From NCBI GenBank assembly GCA_039812545.1, contig JBDIAR010000060.1:1-17767 (forward strand): a stretch of DNA of 17,767 nucleotides, given 5' to 3'. The stretch comes from JBDIAR01 sp039812545 (lineage in GTDB: Bacteria > Actinomycetota > Actinomycetes > Actinomycetales > Dermatophilaceae). This document shows, piece by piece, positions 7,255 to 14,478 of the stretch. Each line of letters opens with the position of its first letter. Position 1 is the stretch's first letter. The notes under the pieces were generated by a model. It was not told where the DNA came from. It was given only the letters and a program-made list of their open reading frames with translations, and did no database searches. The translations under genes were made by a program, and so were the position numbers.

Positions 7255-8325
7255 ATGCCCATCGAGATCAGCTTCGGCGAGCTGAACAAGTACCTCGCGA
7301 ACGGGCTCGACAAGCTGACCCACCTGCCGGCCGCGCTGCGCACGCCTGGGCAACTGGCCCGCCGCCGCCCCTTCTTCAGCGCTTGGCCCGGCCCGGTCGC
7401 CGAGCCCGTCGACCGGCAGGGCAGTCGGGCCGCCGTCATCCTCAATCCCGGGAAGTGCGCTGATCCGTCCGCAGTGCGCAAACGCCTCGGCTCGGTGTTC
7501 GCCACATGGGATTGGCAGCCGCCGCTGTGGCTGGAGACGACGAGGGAGGAACCGGGAACCCGCCAAGCCGAGGCCGCGGTCGACGCCGACGTGGACCTGG
7601 TGTGCTGCCTGGGCGGCGACGGAACGGTCCGCGCAGTCGCGGCCGGACTGATGGAGACCGGCATACCGCTCGGGCTCCTCCCCGGCGGGACGGGGAACCT
7701 GCTGGCCCGCAATCTCGGGCTGCCCGTGGACGACCTCGACACCGCGCTGCAGATCGCCCTCACCGGCCGCACGATGGCCGTGGACGTCGGAACCTTCAGC
7801 GCGGACGGCGGCTCGGACCTGCCGTTCCTCGTCATGGCCGGGCTCGGCTTCGACGCCGATGTCATGGCCGACACCGACGAGACCTTCAAATCGCTCCTGG
7901 GTTGGCCGGCATACCTGCTGGGCGGGGTGAAGAGCATCGCCGCGGACCGGTTCGCCGTCCGGCTCACCCTCGACGACGCCGCGCCGGTCAACGCCCAGGC
8001 TCGCAGCATCCTGTTCGGCAATGTCGGACGGGTGACCCTCGGCCTCGAGCTCATCAAGTCCGCGCAGGCCGACGACGGCACCCTCGAACTCCTCATGGTC
8101 ACACCGAGTTCGCTTGCCGGCTGGGCGGTCGTCGTCGGCCAGATCGCCGCCGGGCTGCACCACATCGACAACGAGCGCGGCGTCGTCGTCCAACGGTCCT
8201 TCACCAAGGCCGAGGTGCGCGTGGACACTCCGCAGTTGGCCCAGCTCGACGGCGATCCGATCGGGACGGTGAGCTGCGTCACCGTCGGCGTCCAGCCCGC
8301 CGCGCTGATCACCCGGCTGCCCTGA
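7255..8325 (+). CDS. Diacylglycerol kinase-family lipid kinase
   Basis: A 356-residue protein with the DAGK catalytic fold. The kinase part begins near residue 58 (RAAVILNP). It carries the ATP-loop motif LGGDGTVRAV (Gly120-Thr124) and LGLLPGGTGNLLARNLGLP, then a C-terminal beta-sandwich lobe with DDGTLELLMV and QLDGDPIG. Family members phosphorylate diacylglycerol, ceramide-like lipids or mannosyl lipids at the cytoplasmic membrane face. The first 57 residues are an extension not typical of short bacterial members, but codon bias is normal from the ATG at 7255. A GAGGA lies 11 bases ahead of it, and TAGCAT at 7216-7221 could be its -10. The exact lipid substrate cannot be told. Confidence 0.87.
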   Translation: MPIEISFGELNKYLANGLDKLTHLPAALRTPGQLARRRPFFSAWPGPVAEPVDRQGSRAAVILNPGKCADPSAVRKRLGSVFATWDWQPPLWLETTREEPGTRQAEAAVDADVDLVCCLGGDGTVRAVAAGLMETGIPLGLLPGGTGNLLARNLGLPVDDLDTALQIALTGRTMAVDVGTFSADGGSDLPFLVMAGLGFDADVMADTDETFKSLLGWPAYLLGGVKSIAADRFAVRLTLDDAAPVNAQARSILFGNVGRVTLGLELIKSAQADDGTLELLMVTPSSLAGWAVVVGQIAAGLHHIDNERGVVVQRSFTKAEVRVDTPQLAQLDGDPIGTVSCVTVGVQPAALITRLP

Positions 8326-8366
8326 CGCGCAGCGCATTGTCCCCTGAACGACGTTCCGGAGCTAAC

Positions 8367-8378
8367 GCCCCCGGGGGC
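8367..8378. repeat. Perfect 12-bp GC palindrome
   Basis: GCCCCCGGGGGC lies in the 76-base gap between the lipid kinase stop and the next start, ending 23 bases before the ATG at 8402. With no loop it is a poor terminator stem, so an operator is the better guess. Function is unproven. Confidence 0.3.
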
Positions 8379-8401
8379 TGCGTGCGCGGGATACTACGCG
8401 C

Positions 8402-9043
8402 ATGGGACCCGTGCTGCAGTTGTTCGGCGCGGGCCTGTGGCTCGTCTACTACGGCGAGGCGCTGCGGCTGGCGGTGCGACGGCATACCTGCGCAGTCCCG
8501 CTGTGGGCGGCAACGCTCGGCCTGGCGTACGACGCGTTCGCCGCCGTTCTCGCCTTTCGCGACGGTGGCTTCACGACGATGTCCTGGATCCTGACGTTCT
8601 GGGCGGTTCTGGACGTCGTCGTCCTGATCACCTACCTGGCTTACGGACGTCCGCCCTGGCCGAGTCCCGCGCTGTGGTCGCGGCTGGCCTGGGTGGCGGT
8701 GGCGTTGACGGCGTCGGTCAGCGCGGTGTCGATGTACCGTTTCCTCGCCGTCTCCTCGTACCAGCAGGCCACCCAAACCGGTTCTCTCGTATCGTTGTTC
8801 GCCTCGATCTGTTTCCTGCTCCGGTATGCCTTCGGCCAAGACCATCCGGGCCAGTCGCTGCTACTCGGGTGGTCCCGGCTCGTTGCCGCCGCTGTGATGA
8901 CGCTGCAGTTCGGGCTGGCGGACCGTGACCCCTTCGTCATGACGTGCTCGGGGCTGGCGGCGGTCTTCCAAGGCGCGTATGTCTTCTTCCTGCACTCCGA
9001 TCGGCCTACGCCGAACCCCGCCCGCGATCTAGCCGGATCGTGA
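8402..9043 (+). CDS. Seven-helix membrane protein, function unknown
   Basis: A 213-residue, almost entirely hydrophobic protein. I place helices at about residues 5-25, 31-52, 64-86, 98-118, 128-148, 160-178 and 183-204, with a short polar tail. Acidic residues sit inside or at the edge of early helices: Glu19 (YYGEAL), Asp44 (AYDAF) and Asp71 (WAVLDVV). The size, helix number and buried acids recall transmembrane terpene cyclases of the PaxB/Pyr4 type, where an acid follows an aromatic in helix 2. This likeness is weak and no homology is claimed. ATG 8402 has GATACT exactly six bases upstream and no Shine-Dalgarno, so it may be leaderless. The 3' end overlaps the convergent metallohydrolase gene by 38 bases. 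Confidence 0.75.
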   Translation: MGPVLQLFGAGLWLVYYGEALRLAVRRHTCAVPLWAATLGLAYDAFAAVLAFRDGGFTTMSWILTFWAVLDVVVLITYLAYGRPPWPSPALWSRLAWVAVALTASVSAVSMYRFLAVSSYQQATQTGSLVSLFASICFLLRYAFGQDHPGQSLLLGWSRLVAAAVMTLQFGLADRDPFVMTCSGLAAVFQGAYVFFLHSDRPTPNPARDLAGS

Positions 9044-10631
9044 TCGTCCCCTCCAGGACGATGGTGTCCTCGTCCTGACGGCGCGGCGTCAACGTGGTCT
9101 CGACCCGCACCCCCGAGAGTCCTCGAGCCGAATCGTCCTCGACTTTGAGTTCCAGGGGGATCGACACCGTACCTTCCGGTGTCCGGCGCAGGGTCGGCGC
9201 CTGCTCCGCAGCGGCCTCGGACCGGGACCGAGTGGCACCGGAGATCGGTGCCAGAGTGACGATCTCGTCCAGCCGCGGCACGACCGCATCCAGACCCAGG
9301 TCTCGCTCGATCCGGTCGGCAAGGGCCTGTGAGGCGCTCGCTTCGCCATGAACGCAGAACACGGTGGCGGGACGCGGGTTCAGTTCCGCCACCCAGTCGA
9401 CGAGATCCGAGCCGTCGGCGTGCACGGAGAACTCCGTGTCCTGCAGGATCTCCGCACGCACACCGACGTACTGGCCGTGGAATTTCAACCGGGTCGCGCC
9501 CTCGGCCAGCGCCCGGCCCCGGGTGCCGACGGCCTGGTAGCCGGTGAGGACCACGGCATTGCGAGGGTCGGGGAGCATGCGCGCCAGGTGATGCAGGACG
9601 CGGCCACCCGTGGCCATCCCCGAGGACGAGATGACGATGCTCGGCTCGTGCCGGCTCAGGGTGTACTCGCGGGACTCGTCGGCGCTGTGCAACTCCTTGA
9701 CGTCCCCGAGCAGATCCGCCAGATCCAGGTCCGCGCGAAGCTCGGCCGGCGAGCTGCGATAGACGTCGAGGGCCGCCAACGCCATCGGGGAGTTCACGAC
9801 GATCGGTGTCCGGGGGATGCGGCCGTGCCGGCGCAGCTCGGCCAGCACCTTCAGGACCACCTCGGTGCGGTCCACCGCGAAGGCCGGGATGAGGACCGAG
9901 CCGCCCCGCTGGACCGTGCGCCGGATGACGTCGGCGAGCGGTTCGTGCGGGAGGTTGCGGGGTTCGTGGTGCTCGCGATCTCCGTATGTCGACTCGACCA
10001 GGACATAGTCGGCGCCGCGAGGAATCTCCCGGGCGCGGAGCACGGGGTGGTCGTGACGACCCAGGTCGCCGGAGAAGATGACCGACGTCGAGGGCAACTG
10101 CACGCGCACGGAGGACGAGCCGAGGATATGACCGGCACGGGTGAAGCAGGCCGAAATCCCCTCTCCCAGATCGAGATCGCGGTCGTATTCGACGTGCGTC
10201 AGGAGCGGGATGGTCCGTTCGACATCGCGAATGTCGTAGAGCGGCAACGGCGGTGAGTGCTTCGACCAGCCGCCCTCGGCGGCGTCGAGCGCGTCGCGTT
10301 CCTGCAACTCCGCTGAGTCCCGCAGCACGATCTCCGCCAGTTGCGCGGTCGCGGCGGTGCACCAGATCGGCCCGGAGTAGCCGGCCCGCACCAACGCCGG
10401 CAGATAGCCGCAGTGGTCGAGGTGCGCGTGCGTCAGGATCACGTCGGTCAGGGTGTCCGGCGGCACCGGGAAGGGCTCCCAGTTCCGTCGGCGCAGCACC
10501 TTCTCCCCCTGGAACAGCCCGGCGTCCGCGAGAATGCGCCGATCCCCCACGGTCAGCAGGAACTTCGAGCCGGTCACTCCCCCCGTGGCGCCGAGAAAGG
10601 TCAGGGTCACCGGAGCAGTCCGCGCTGGCAT
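9006..10631 (-). CDS. Beta-CASP MBL-fold RNA metallohydrolase (CPSF73/Ysh1-like)
   Basis: A 541-residue cytoplasmic enzyme of the beta-CASP group, predicted to cleave RNA. It has the zinc motif THAHLDHCGYL (His68, His70, Asp72, His73), then AGHILGSSSV and FSGDLGRHDHPVL. These are followed by the beta-CASP motifs VESTYGDREH, SSSGMATGGR and FSVHADG, and the closing VFCVHGE. Usual family members stop soon after that motif. Here about 79 extra residues follow residue 462, with a charged linker and two beta-rich repeats (PLELKVEDD and TIVLEGTITIRLD). The ATG at 10631 is preceded by TACCGT at six bases, a leaderless layout. It is divergent from arsC with 52 bases between the starts. Confidence 0.9.
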   Translation of the reverse strand: MPARTAPVTLTFLGATGGVTGSKFLLTVGDRRILADAGLFQGEKVLRRRNWEPFPVPPDTLTDVILTHAHLDHCGYLPALVRAGYSGPIWCTAATAQLAEIVLRDSAELQERDALDAAEGGWSKHSPPLPLYDIRDVERTIPLLTHVEYDRDLDLGEGISACFTRAGHILGSSSVRVQLPSTSVIFSGDLGRHDHPVLRAREIPRGADYVLVESTYGDREHHEPRNLPHEPLADVIRRTVQRGGSVLIPAFAVDRTEVVLKVLAELRRHGRIPRTPIVVNSPMALAALDVYRSSPAELRADLDLADLLGDVKELHSADESREYTLSRHEPSIVISSSGMATGGRVLHHLARMLPDPRNAVVLTGYQAVGTRGRALAEGATRLKFHGQYVGVRAEILQDTEFSVHADGSDLVDWVAELNPRPATVFCVHGEASASQALADRIERDLGLDAVVPRLDEIVTLAPISGATRSRSEAAAEQAPTLRRTPEGTVSIPLELKVEDDSARGLSGVRVETTLTPRRQDEDTIVLEGTITIRLDRGRGSA

Positions 10632-10637
10632 ACCCCC

Positions 10638-10643
10638 ACGGTA
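10638..10643 (-). promoter_or_regulatory. Leaderless -10 of the metallohydrolase gene
   Basis: TACCGT on the minus strand ends exactly six bases before the ATG at 10631. This fits the actinobacterial TANNNT element, with transcription starting at the start codon. The same hexamer and spacing precede selO. Confidence 0.5.
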
Positions 10644-10671
10644 GCCCGCCGGCCGCCGAGGAGAGTGCGGC

Positions 10672-10677
10672 TAGGAT
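10672..10677 (+). promoter_or_regulatory. Leaderless -10 of arsC
   Basis: TAGGAT ends six bases before the ATG at 10684, so transcription probably begins at or next to the A of ATG. No Shine-Dalgarno could be used in such an mRNA. A -35 is not recognisable. Confidence 0.55.
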
Positions 10678-10683
10678 TCGGAC

Positions 10684-11040
10684 ATGGTCGACCTGCAACT
10701 CCTGCACAACCCACGGTGCTCGAAGTCACGTGCCGCACTGGACGCCATCCGGTCGGCGGGGCAGGACGTGCAGGTCGTCAGCTACCTGACGGAGCCGCTC
10801 GATGAGGCGCAGTTGCGGGAGTTGGTCGGCAAGCTCGACGACCCACCTGCCGCGCTGGTCCGGCGAGACGCGTTGTATGCCGAACTCGGGTTGAGCGAGG
10901 CGGACATCGCCGACGCCGACCGGGTCGCCGCACTGCTCGCCGCGCACCCCCGGCTGATGGAACGCCCCGTGTTGGTGCGCGGGGATCGCGCCGTCATCGG
11001 ACGTCCCACCGAGCGCGTGGTGGCGTTCTTGCAGGACTGA
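10684..11040 (+). CDS. arsC: Arsenate reductase, glutaredoxin-coupled ArsC family
   Basis: A 118-residue thioredoxin-fold protein that starts with the family loop LHNPRCSKSR. His8, Cys12 and Ser15, then Arg60, Arg94 (MERPVLV) and Arg107 (IGRPTE), fall at the same residue numbers as in the plasmid R773 ArsC enzyme. Those residues bind and reduce arsenate to arsenite using glutathione or another thiol with a glutaredoxin. Actinobacteria often lack glutathione, so the electron donor here may be a mycothiol system. No arsenite pump or ArsR lies beside it. The ArsC fold is also shared by Spx and YffB, but the complete arginine set favours reductase activity. The mRNA appears leaderless. Confidence 0.88.
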   Translation: MVDLQLLHNPRCSKSRAALDAIRSAGQDVQVVSYLTEPLDEAQLRELVGKLDDPPAALVRRDALYAELGLSEADIADADRVAALLAAHPRLMERPVLVRGDRAVIGRPTERVVAFLQD

Positions 11041-11090
11041 CAAGCTGATTCGCGGCGCGACCGGCAACGGCTTCGGCCGCACGAGTCGGG

Positions 11091-11885
11091 TCAGGCCAGT
11101 TGCTCGATCAGGGGAATCGCATCCGCGATCCCCGGCAGAACCCGGGTCGGCCGGAACGGGAATGTCTCCACGGCCGCGGCGCTCGTCGACCCGCTGAGCA
11201 CCAGGATTGTCCGCATGCCGGCCTCGAGTCCACTGACGACGTCGGTGTCCATCCGGTCGCCGATCATCAGGGACGTCTCCGAGTGGGCGTCGAGTTTGTT
11301 CAGCGCATTGCGCATCATCAACGGATTCGGTTTGCCGACGTAGTACGGCTCACGCCCGGTGGCCTTGGTGATCAGAGCCGCCACGGATCCGGTGGCCGGC
11401 AGTGTGCCCCAGTGGCTCGGTCCGCTCGGATCGGGATTGGTGGCGATGAAGCGAGCTCCCGCTTCGATCAGCCGAATCGCCCTGGTGATGGTTTCGAAGG
11501 AGTAGGTGCGGGTCTCTCCCAACACGACGTAGTCCGGGTTGCGCTCAGTCATCACATAGCCGACATCGTGCAACGCCGTCGTGAGGCCCGATTCGCCGAT
11601 GACGAAGGCGGTGCCTCCCGGGCGCTGGTCGCGCAAGAACTTCGCCGTGGCGAGCGCGGACGTCCAGATATTGGCCTCGGGCACGTCGATTCCACTGATC
11701 AGCAGGCGTGCGCGTAGGTCGCGTGGGGTGAAGATCGAATTGTTGGTCAGGACAAGGAATTTGCGGTCATGGGACTTAAGCGCCTCGATGAAGTCGGCTG
11801 CCCCGGGAAGGGCATCCTCCTCGTGGATCAGGACGCCGTCCATGTCCGTCAGCCAGCTCTCGACCGGCTTCTGGTCTCTCGTCAT
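11091..11885 (-). CDS. HAD-IIA (NagD-type) sugar-phosphate phosphatase
   Basis: A 264-residue cytoplasmic HAD phosphatase. Motif I is DMDGVL, with Asp14 the nucleophile and Asp16 the acid/base. Motif II is VLTNNS, motif III the lysine of GKPNP, and motif IV GDRMDTDV. The cap inserted between motifs II and III (ANIWTSALATAKFL, YVVLGE) is the IIA type of NagD. Related enzymes act on nucleotide monophosphates, glycerol 3-phosphate or p-nitrophenyl phosphate; the substrate here is not predictable. I chose the ATG at 11885 because the longer frame to 11921 adds unrelated residues; AACACT lies six bases upstream. It follows pta on the same strand after 67 bases, and its 3' end faces arsC across 50 bases. 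Confidence 0.88.
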   Translation of the reverse strand: MTRDQKPVESWLTDMDGVLIHEEDALPGAADFIEALKSHDRKFLVLTNNSIFTPRDLRARLLISGIDVPEANIWTSALATAKFLRDQRPGGTAFVIGESGLTTALHDVGYVMTERNPDYVVLGETRTYSFETITRAIRLIEAGARFIATNPDPSGPSHWGTLPATGSVAALITKATGREPYYVGKPNPLMMRNALNKLDAHSETSLMIGDRMDTDVVSGLEAGMRTILVLSGSTSAAAVETFPFRPTRVLPGIADAIPLIEQLA

Positions 11886-11952
11886 GTGTCCAGTGTTCCG
11901 GCTGTGGGCGCTGATGGCCAAACCGGCAAAGAGCGCGGATGACGCGGAACTG

Positions 11953-13008
11953 CTATCGGAGTTCGGGCGCTGGGGCCGTTTGCGCCTGGATCGCCGTCAC
12001 CGCGACGACGTCGATCACGTCGTCCAGGCTGCACCCACGAGACAGATCGTTGACGGGCCAGTTGAGTCCGAAGAAGATCGGCCCGATGGCGCGAGCTCCC
12101 CCCAGCCTCTCAACGAGCTTGTAGGCGATATTGCCTGACTCAAGACCGGGGAAGACCAGCACATTCGCCCGTCCGGCTACGGGGCTCCCGGACGCCTTGG
12201 AGTCGGCGACATCGGCCACGAGTGCGGCATCGGCCTGGAGTTCACCATCAACGCAGAGCTCCGGAGCTCGACGTCGCAGCTGGGCCACCGCACCGCGGAC
12301 CGCCTCAACTCGGTCATTGGTCGTACTGCCCTTGGTCGATGACGACAACAACGCGACCCGGGGCTCGAGACCGCACAGGTCCCGAGCGGCCTCCGCGGCG
12401 GCCATGGCAATCCGGGCCAACATCGCCGAGGATGGGGCCGAGTTCAATGCGCAGTCGGCGAACACCAGGACGTCGCCAACCTCGGAGGGTAGCCGTCCAG
12501 GTGGTAGCTCCATGAGAAAACAACTGGTGATCGGTCCCATCCCCGCCCGCATTCTGCGCAACCGCAATGCCGGTGCGATGGTGGCCGCCGTCGTCGAGCG
12601 AGCGCCGGCGACCAGACCATCCGCAGCTCCGGCCTCGAGCAGCATCGTTGCGAAGAACAACGGGTCGGCGACGAGTTCGGAAGCCGCCTGAAACGTGCCG
12701 GCGTCTGAGGACCGCGTCTCCAAATACCGATTGGCAAACACGGTCCTTCGCGGGTCGGTTGCCGGGTCGATCCGTTCGATGCCGGTCAGGTCGATGCCGA
12801 GGCCAGCGGCCGAATTATCCAGAGTTTCGCCATTGCCGAGCAAGACCACGTCGGCGAGTGACATGTCCCGGATGGCTGCTGCCGCACGCAGGATGCGCGG
12901 GTCTTCGCCCTCGGGAAGCACGATCCTGGTCACCATGGCCTTGGCCCGTTCCCGCAGCGTCGAGCTCAACGAGCCCGGCCAGGGGGCTGAGATCTCATGT
13001 CGAGACAT
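11953..13008 (-). CDS. pta: Phosphate acetyltransferase
   Basis: A 351-residue enzyme that interconverts acetyl-CoA and acetyl phosphate. The length is that of the short form, without the N-terminal DRTGG extension of E. coli Pta. Typical stretches are VLPEGEDPRILRAA near the N-terminus, GLVAGARSTTAATIAPAL, ALLSSSTKGSTTNDR, DGELQADAAL and FPGLESGNIAYKLVERLGGA. It is cytoplasmic. GGAGGAG six bases ahead of the ATG at 13008 fixes the start, rejecting the frame extension to 13044. Acetate kinase, its usual partner, is not in the window unless it lies elsewhere in the genome. A HAD phosphatase follows on the same strand. The neighbouring iron-sulfur gene is divergent. Confidence 0.92.
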   Translation of the reverse strand: MSRHEISAPWPGSLSSTLRERAKAMVTRIVLPEGEDPRILRAAAAIRDMSLADVVLLGNGETLDNSAAGLGIDLTGIERIDPATDPRRTVFANRYLETRSSDAGTFQAASELVADPLFFATMLLEAGAADGLVAGARSTTAATIAPALRLRRMRAGMGPITSCFLMELPPGRLPSEVGDVLVFADCALNSAPSSAMLARIAMAAAEAARDLCGLEPRVALLSSSTKGSTTNDRVEAVRGAVAQLRRRAPELCVDGELQADAALVADVADSKASGSPVAGRANVLVFPGLESGNIAYKLVERLGGARAIGPIFFGLNWPVNDLSRGCSLDDVIDVVAVTAIQAQTAPAPELR

Positions 13009-13014
13009 TCGGCT

Positions 13015-13021
13015 CTCCTCC
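13015..13021 (-). promoter_or_regulatory. Ribosome binding site of pta
   Basis: GGAGGAG on the minus strand, six bases from the ATG at 13008. This strong site settles the start. Confidence 0.8.
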
Positions 13022-13119
13022 GCGCGAATTCGCCGCATGGTCACCGTGGAGACGTCCGCGCCTCGGAGGCTCGCCGCCGACCGCCACGTCGAATCTTCCC
13101 GCGCCCTTCACAGGGCCTT

Positions 13120-13125
13120 TATACA
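13120..13125 (+). promoter_or_regulatory. Possible -10 of the iron-sulfur operon
   Basis: TATACA is the only AT-rich hexamer in the 136-base pta/iron-sulfur divergent gap. It lies 20 bases before the GTG at 13145, leaving room for the GAGGGTGAG ribosome site. No good -35 is visible. Confidence 0.3.
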
Positions 13126-13144
13126 ACGTCGCGAGGGTGAGCCC

Positions 13145-14086
13145 GTGAAACCCGAACATGAGGACACTCCACCCTCCAGACCCGGGCAGCCGCTGCCGCC
13201 CATCGGCCGCAGGCCCTCGGCCTTTCAGCGCCGCCGCATGGCTGTTCGCTCCGTTCACCGGTGGCGGTGGCTTGTCCGAATCGCAGCGGTGGCGTTGATC
13301 GTGACGGTGGCCGTACGTCACTCGCGAGACCACGGCGGCGCTCCATCCGTCGACGCCGTCTGTCCCTTCGGCGCTGTCGAGTCGGCGTGGACGTGGTTGA
13401 CGACCGGCACGGCCCTGCCGAAGATCCAGCCGTCCAATGTCGTGGTCGCAATCGGGCTGCTCATCTCGATCTTGTTGGCGGGCAATGTGTTCTGCGGATG
13501 GGTATGCCCATTCGGAACGGTCCAGGATGTGCTGACGAAGGTGCGTACCTGGTTGCGCCTGCCCACCGTACGACTGTCGGCACGAGTCGATCGTCTCGCG
13601 CGCCACCTGCGCTTCGTCGTGCTTGCTCTCGTCCTGGTTCAGAGCGCCATGACCGCACGACTGTGGTTCGCCGACTTTGACCCCTTCGTCACGATGTTCG
13701 GCCTGCATTGGATCTTCGAACCGGAGCCGACGAAGATGTGGCTGGGATGGGGACTGCTCGCGATCGTCCTCATCGCGTCCGTGCTCATCGAACGAGCCTG
13801 GTGTCGCTACCTGTGTCCCCTCGGGGGGATCCTCAGCATCCTCGGCAGGGCCAGTCTCTTCCGCATCCGTCGCCGGGAGGACTCCTGCACCGGCTGCAAC
13901 CTGTGCGTGACTCCTTGTCCGATGGGGATCGATGTCGCCAAGCCGGTGCCGGCGGTCAGTTCGGACTGCATCGGCTGCCTCGAATGTCTGGCCCAATGTC
14001 CGACCGGCGGTGCCCTCGAGGTGTCCGCCCGACTGCCGTTCACCCGCGTGAACCACGCGTCACCGAGCCGGGAGGTCTCCCGGTGA
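13145..14086 (+). CDS. NapH-like membrane 4Fe-4S ferredoxin protein
   Basis: A 313-residue membrane iron-sulfur protein of the NapH/YccM/NosR C-terminal type. After a basic N-terminus there are about four helices (near residues 41-57, 98-116, 154-172 and 197-216). Cysteine pairs sit at the membrane: CGWVCPFG (Cys117, Cys121) and CRYLCPLGG (Cys220, Cys224), with a further VCPFG at Cys73. Two ferredoxin motifs follow on the cytoplasmic side: Cys248-251-254-258 and Cys275-278-281-285. Such proteins pass electrons across or along the membrane to periplasmic reductases or FMN proteins. The long open frame from 12695 overlaps pta. The GTG at 13145 with GAGGGTGAG just ahead is the sensible start. 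The stop overlaps the next gene as GTGA, so the two are coupled. Confidence 0.88.
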   Translation: MKPEHEDTPPSRPGQPLPPIGRRPSAFQRRRMAVRSVHRWRWLVRIAAVALIVTVAVRHSRDHGGAPSVDAVCPFGAVESAWTWLTTGTALPKIQPSNVVVAIGLLISILLAGNVFCGWVCPFGTVQDVLTKVRTWLRLPTVRLSARVDRLARHLRFVVLALVLVQSAMTARLWFADFDPFVTMFGLHWIFEPEPTKMWLGWGLLAIVLIASVLIERAWCRYLCPLGGILSILGRASLFRIRRREDSCTGCNLCVTPCPMGIDVAKPVPAVSSDCIGCLECLAQCPTGGALEVSARLPFTRVNHASPSREVSR

Positions 14087-14442
14087 AGGTCAACAAATGG
14101 TTCCTTCCCATCGCGGGAATCATCCTCCTCTTCGGAGTCATCGGCCTGGCACAGATCACCGGGTACTGGGTGACGAATCAGCGCGCAGAATCGTCGACGT
14201 CGTCCGTCTCAACGACCCCGACGAGCCCGGCGGACGGGTCGGCTGACATCACCATCACCGGGCAGACCACGCTGCGGCAGATCATCGACGCCACCGGCAT
14301 ACCGCTGGCCACGCTTCTCGCCGAAGCCGGGCTGCCCGCCGACACCGACCCCGAAGCCACGCTTCGTTCGTTGAAGGACCTCGTGCCCGGGTTCGAGCCG
14401 TCGTCGGTGCGCGATGCCGTCGCTCGACTGACCAGTCGCTGA
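14083..14442 (+). CDS. Small membrane-anchored partner of the iron-sulfur protein
   Basis: A 119-residue protein with one N-terminal helix (residues about 6-27, FLPIAGIILLFGVIGLAQI), a Ser/Thr-rich linker and a compact C-terminal helical domain. That domain reads TLRQIIDATGIPLATLLAEA, then GLPADTDPEATLRSLKDL and a final helix. Modules of this kind (a TLxEI...GIPxxxLLxxLGLP pattern, by recollection) occur next to or fused with NapH-like and cytochrome b-like membrane proteins. Its biochemical role is not established to my knowledge. The GTG start overlaps the stop of the iron-sulfur gene and has GGAGGT seven bases ahead. I infer that the two proteins work together, the domain facing outside the membrane. 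Confidence 0.8.
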   Translation: MKVNKWFLPIAGIILLFGVIGLAQITGYWVTNQRAESSTSSVSTTPTSPADGSADITITGQTTLRQIIDATGIPLATLLAEAGLPADTDPEATLRSLKDLVPGFEPSSVRDAVARLTSR

Positions 14443-14478
14443 ATTGATCCGTATGCCGCTGTCCGACAACCGAATTGC

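Noticed and set aside
8367..8378. GC palindrome as the lipid kinase terminator
   Set aside because: It has no loop and no T tract, so it is kept only as a possible operator.
8641..10707. 688-codon minus-strand open frame over the metallohydrolase
   Set aside because: It is frame-shifted relative to the motif-bearing beta-CASP frame and has shadow-like composition.
12695..13144. N-terminal 150 codons of the long open frame that runs into the iron-sulfur gene
   Set aside because: It lies antisense to pta, has no family features and precedes a GTG with a good ribosome site at 13145.
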